This document shows positions 5,353 to 7,354 of a stretch of DNA of 7,354 nucleotides, in pieces. A program made the position numbers and the translations under genes. Under the pieces are notes generated by a model. The model saw only the letters and a list, made by a program, of their open reading frames with translations. It did no database searches and was not told the DNA's origin. Every line of letters starts with the position of its first letter. Positions within the stretch are counted from its first letter, which is position 1. The DNA comes from VRUE01 sp036376775 (GTDB lineage Bacteria > Actinomycetota > Thermoleophilia > Solirubrobacterales > 70-9), in assembly GCA_036376775.1 (NCBI GenBank), contig DASUZP010000069.1:1-7354 (forward strand), in the 5' to 3' direction.

Positions 5353-6294
5353 ATGGAGACGGCAGAGCTGATCTGGCAGAACGGCGAGTTCGTTCCCTGG
5401 GACGAGGCCAAGACCCACGTGCTCAGCCACGGCTTGCACTACGGGACTGGCGTCTTCGAGGGGATCCGCTGCTATGAGACCGAGCGCGGCCCGGCGGTCT
5501 TCCGCCATCAAGACCATCTCGACCGGCTCGCCAAGTCGGCTGAGCTCTACTACTTCGAGCTGTCCTACTCGGGCGAGGAAATCGCCGAGGCAACCCGGGA
5601 GCTGATCCGCCGCAACGATCTGCGCTCCTGCTACATCAGGCCGCTCGCGTTCCGCGGCTACGGCAATCTCGGCCTGTATGCGACCGACGCCCCGATCGAC
5701 CTCGTCATCGCCGCCTTCCCGTGGGGGGCCTACCTCGGCGAGGAGGGCCAGAAGCACGGCATCCGGGCCAAGGTCTCGAGCTGGCGCCGGATCGGCTCGG
5801 CCGGCCTGATTCCCCACGCAAAGGCATCCGGCCAGTACCTGAACTCGATCCTCGCCAAGACCGAGTCGCAGAACGCCGGCTACGAAGAGGCCCTGCTGCT
5901 CGACGAGCGGGGCTTCGTCTGCGAGGGATCGGGCGAGAACATCTTCCTCGTCCGCGACGGCCAGATCGTCACCCCGCCGCACGTCGCGGCGATCCTCGAC
6001 GGGATCAACCGCAAGTCGGTGATCCAGATCGCCCGCGATCTCGGCTACACGGTGGTCGAGCGCGACATCGCCCGCTCGGAGCTGTACCTGGCGGAGGAGG
6101 TCTTCCTCACCGGTACCGCCGCCGAGCTGGTTCCGGTGCGCGAGATCGACGACCATCCGCTTGGCGACCCGGGCGAGATCACGAGGGTCATCCAGGCCAA
6201 ATTCCAGGACGCGCTGCACGGCCGCGCCGAGGAGTACCTCGAGTGGCTCGACTTCGTCGAGGTGCCGACCGGGCGAATTACGCCTGCCGCCTAG
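5353..6294 (+). CDS. ilvE: Branched-chain amino acid aminotransferase (PLP fold type IV)
   Basis: IlvE transfers the amino group between glutamate and the 2-oxo acids of leucine, isoleucine and valine, the last step of all three pathways. The 313-residue product (E. coli 309) shows WQNGEFVPWDEAKTHVLSHG (8-27), YGTGVFEGIRCYET (30-43), the PLP lysine Lys157 in IPHAKASGQYLNSIL, Glu191 in CEGSGENIFLV (contact to the cofactor ring nitrogen), and FLTGTAAELVPV (251-262) binding the phosphate and substrate. FEGIR and SGENIF point to branched-chain aminotransferase rather than D-amino acid aminotransferase or aminodeoxychorismate lyase. The start ATG 5353 gives the family N-terminus and has a -10-like element seven bases upstream. 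Without the 113-bp element the gene would sit about 15 bases after leuB, which suggests that the two were formerly one transcription unit. Confidence 0.95.
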   Translation: METAELIWQNGEFVPWDEAKTHVLSHGLHYGTGVFEGIRCYETERGPAVFRHQDHLDRLAKSAELYYFELSYSGEEIAEATRELIRRNDLRSCYIRPLAFRGYGNLGLYATDAPIDLVIAAFPWGAYLGEEGQKHGIRAKVSSWRRIGSAGLIPHAKASGQYLNSILAKTESQNAGYEEALLLDERGFVCEGSGENIFLVRDGQIVTPPHVAAILDGINRKSVIQIARDLGYTVVERDIARSELYLAEEVFLTGTAAELVPVREIDDHPLGDPGEITRVIQAKFQDALHGRAEEYLEWLDFVEVPTGRITPAA

Positions 6295-6300
6295 CGGCTG

Positions 6301-6314
6301 GCGCAGCGCTGCGC
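6301..6314. repeat. 14-bp perfect palindrome in the ilvE-cimA gap
   Basis: GCGCAGCGCTGCGC reads the same on both strands and occupies part of the 55-base gap between ilvE and cimA. It has no central loop, so it is more like a protein-binding site than an RNA hairpin. It is entirely G/C apart from one A and one T, so chance in a GC-rich genome is a real possibility. Nothing else promoter-like stands out in this gap. Confidence 0.3.
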
Positions 6315-6337
6315 GCACTCCCGGTCATCCTCGTATC

Positions 6338-6343
6338 GAAAGG
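6338..6343 (+). promoter_or_regulatory. Ribosome binding site of cimA
   Basis: GAAAGG at 6338-6343 lies six bases before the ATG at 6350. It supports that start, which also gives the family N-terminus MEQVKLYDTTLRDG. Confidence 0.7.
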
Positions 6344-6349
6344 CATCAG

Positions 6350-7354
6350 ATGGAACAGGTGAAGCTCTACGACACCACCTTGCGCGACGGCATGGGCGGC
6401 CCCGGCATGTCGCTCTCGGTGGGCGAGAAGCTGAAAGTCGTGCGCGCCCTCGACGAGCTCGGCGTGGAGACGATCGAGGCCGGCTTTCCCAGCTCGAATC
6501 CGAAGGAAATGGAGCTCTTCGTAGAGCTGGAGAAGCTCGAGCTCGAGCAGGCGACGATCGCCGCCTTCGGCATGACCCGGCGCCGCGATCGCAGCGCCGA
6601 GGAGGACGAGGCGCTCGGCCTGCTCGTCGCCGGGTTCGCCCCGGTCGTCTGCTTGGTGGGCAAGAGCTGGGGGCTGCATCTGGAGAAGGTGATCAAGGTC
6701 TCCGCCGAGGAGAACCTGGCGATGATCGCCGACTCGATCGCCTTCTGCCGCGCGCACGGCAAGCGGCCGATCTTCGACGCCGAGCACTTCTTCGACGGTT
6801 ACCGCGACGACGCTGCTTACGCGCTGGAATGCGTCCGCGCGGCGGCGGGAGCGGGGGCCGAGAACGTCACCCTCTGCGATACCAACGGCGGCAGCCTGCC
6901 CGGTTTCGTCGCCGCGGCGACCGCCGCCGCGGTCGAGGTCGTCGGCGACGAAGTGGAGATCGGCATCCATACCCACGACGACGCCGGTTGCGCCGTCGCC
7001 AACTCGCTCGCCGCCGTGGATGCCGGAGCGCGGCTGGTGCAGGGCACGGTGAACGGCTACGGCGAGCGCTGCGGCAACGCCAATCTGGCGACGATCCTGC
7101 CGGCGCTGCAGCTGAAGATGGGCTTCGAAGTCGTGGCCGCGGACCAGCTTGCCGCCTTGACCCGGACGAGTCACTACCTCGACGAGCTCTGCAACATGAG
7201 GCCGAACCCCGACCAGCCCTACGTCGGCCGCAACGCCTTCGCCCACAAGGCGGGGATGCACGCCGCCGGCGTCGAGGCGGACGCGCGCACCTTCGAGCAC
7301 CTCGACCCCGAGCTGCTCGGCAACCAGCGCGAGATCCTCGCCTCGGAGCTGTCC
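6350..7354 (+). CDS. cimA: (R)-citramalate synthase, 3' end beyond the window
   Basis: CimA condenses pyruvate with acetyl-CoA to (R)-citramalate, starting the threonine-independent route to isoleucine. The 335 visible residues cover the DRE-TIM/HMGL-like catalytic barrel. They include VKLYDTTLRDG (Arg12, catalytic/metal Asp13), IAAFGMTRRR (70-79), GKSWGLH (104-110), IFDAEHFFDGY (141-151), LCDTNGGSLP (175-184), the metal histidines in GIHTHDDAG (His207, His209), VNGYGERCGNANL (234-246) and AHKAGMH. FGKSW/DAEHFFDG and RCGNANL distinguish the citramalate synthase family from LeuA and homocitrate synthase. The rest, including the C-terminal LeuA-type regulatory domain (family total about 520-540 residues), lies outside the window. 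One oddity is that family members read LRDGxQ, but here Gln is Gly16 and the usual Glu two positions later is Pro18. Its position behind ilvE and near leuCD and leuB supports the isoleucine role. Confidence 0.93.
   Translation, partial: MEQVKLYDTTLRDGMGGPGMSLSVGEKLKVVRALDELGVETIEAGFPSSNPKEMELFVELEKLELEQATIAAFGMTRRRDRSAEEDEALGLLVAGFAPVVCLVGKSWGLHLEKVIKVSAEENLAMIADSIAFCRAHGKRPIFDAEHFFDGYRDDAAYALECVRAAAGAGAENVTLCDTNGGSLPGFVAAATAAAVEVVGDEVEIGIHTHDDAGCAVANSLAAVDAGARLVQGTVNGYGERCGNANLATILPALQLKMGFEVVAADQLAALTRTSHYLDELCNMRPNPDQPYVGRNAFAHKAGMHAAGVEADARTFEHLDPELLGNQREILASELS

Noticed and set aside
5305..7300. Two long minus-strand open frames (5305-6318 and 6278-7300) opposite ilvE and cimA.
   Set aside because: Both mirror conserved genes codon for codon, lack recognisable motifs and have no promoter or ribosome binding evidence.

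Overview
This window reads as a stretch of high-GC, probably actinobacterial chromosome. A Thermoleophilia/Solirubrobacterales-type organism is my best guess. The reasons are the GC-rich third positions, a DUF559 protein of the kind common in these genomes, several starts without a Shine-Dalgarno sequence, and a long LeuB unlike the shorter mycobacterial/streptomycete form. The taxon is an inference from sequence style only. All genes I can support lie on the + strand, and no RNA gene, CRISPR array or intact IS was found.

Layout. Positions 1-737 hold the 3' part of a DUF559 (Vsr/restriction-endonuclease-fold) gene that begins before the window. Its stop overlaps the start of an XRE-HTH/cupin transcriptional regulator (737-1348). 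Tightly packed behind it are leuC (1351-2736), leuD (2739-3302) and a class I SAM-dependent methyltransferase (3314-4081). A 63-base gap with a strong inverted repeat separates these from leuB (4145-5221). A 113-bp element with perfect 20-bp terminal inverted repeats then sits exactly on the leuB stop codon (5221-5333). It is followed by ilvE (5353-6294) and a (R)-citramalate synthase gene, cimA, which runs off the right edge (6350 onward).

How the genes fit together. CimA condenses pyruvate and acetyl-CoA to citramalate. LeuCD isomerises citramalate (and 2-isopropylmalate), and LeuB oxidises the product to a 2-keto acid. IlvE transaminates the resulting branched-chain keto acids. Together they give the threonine-independent pyruvate route to isoleucine plus the shared last steps of leucine synthesis. 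No 2-isopropylmalate synthase (leuA) is visible here. The regulator at the head of leuCD is a plausible local controller, and the methyltransferase between leuD and leuB is an unexplained extra.

Most noteworthy: (1) the 113-bp MITE-like element, flanked by a GTA direct repeat, whose removal restores a compact leuB-ilvE junction; (2) a CimA whose family signature L-R-D-G-x-Q has lost the glutamine; (3) a Tam-like methyltransferase inside a leucine cluster, suggestive because yeast Tmt1 methylates 3-isopropylmalate; (4) an inverted repeat overlapping a possible promoter of the XRE-cupin regulator. Beyond these, the window is an ordinary amino-acid biosynthesis cluster, and I see no evidence for a new defence or mobile system.
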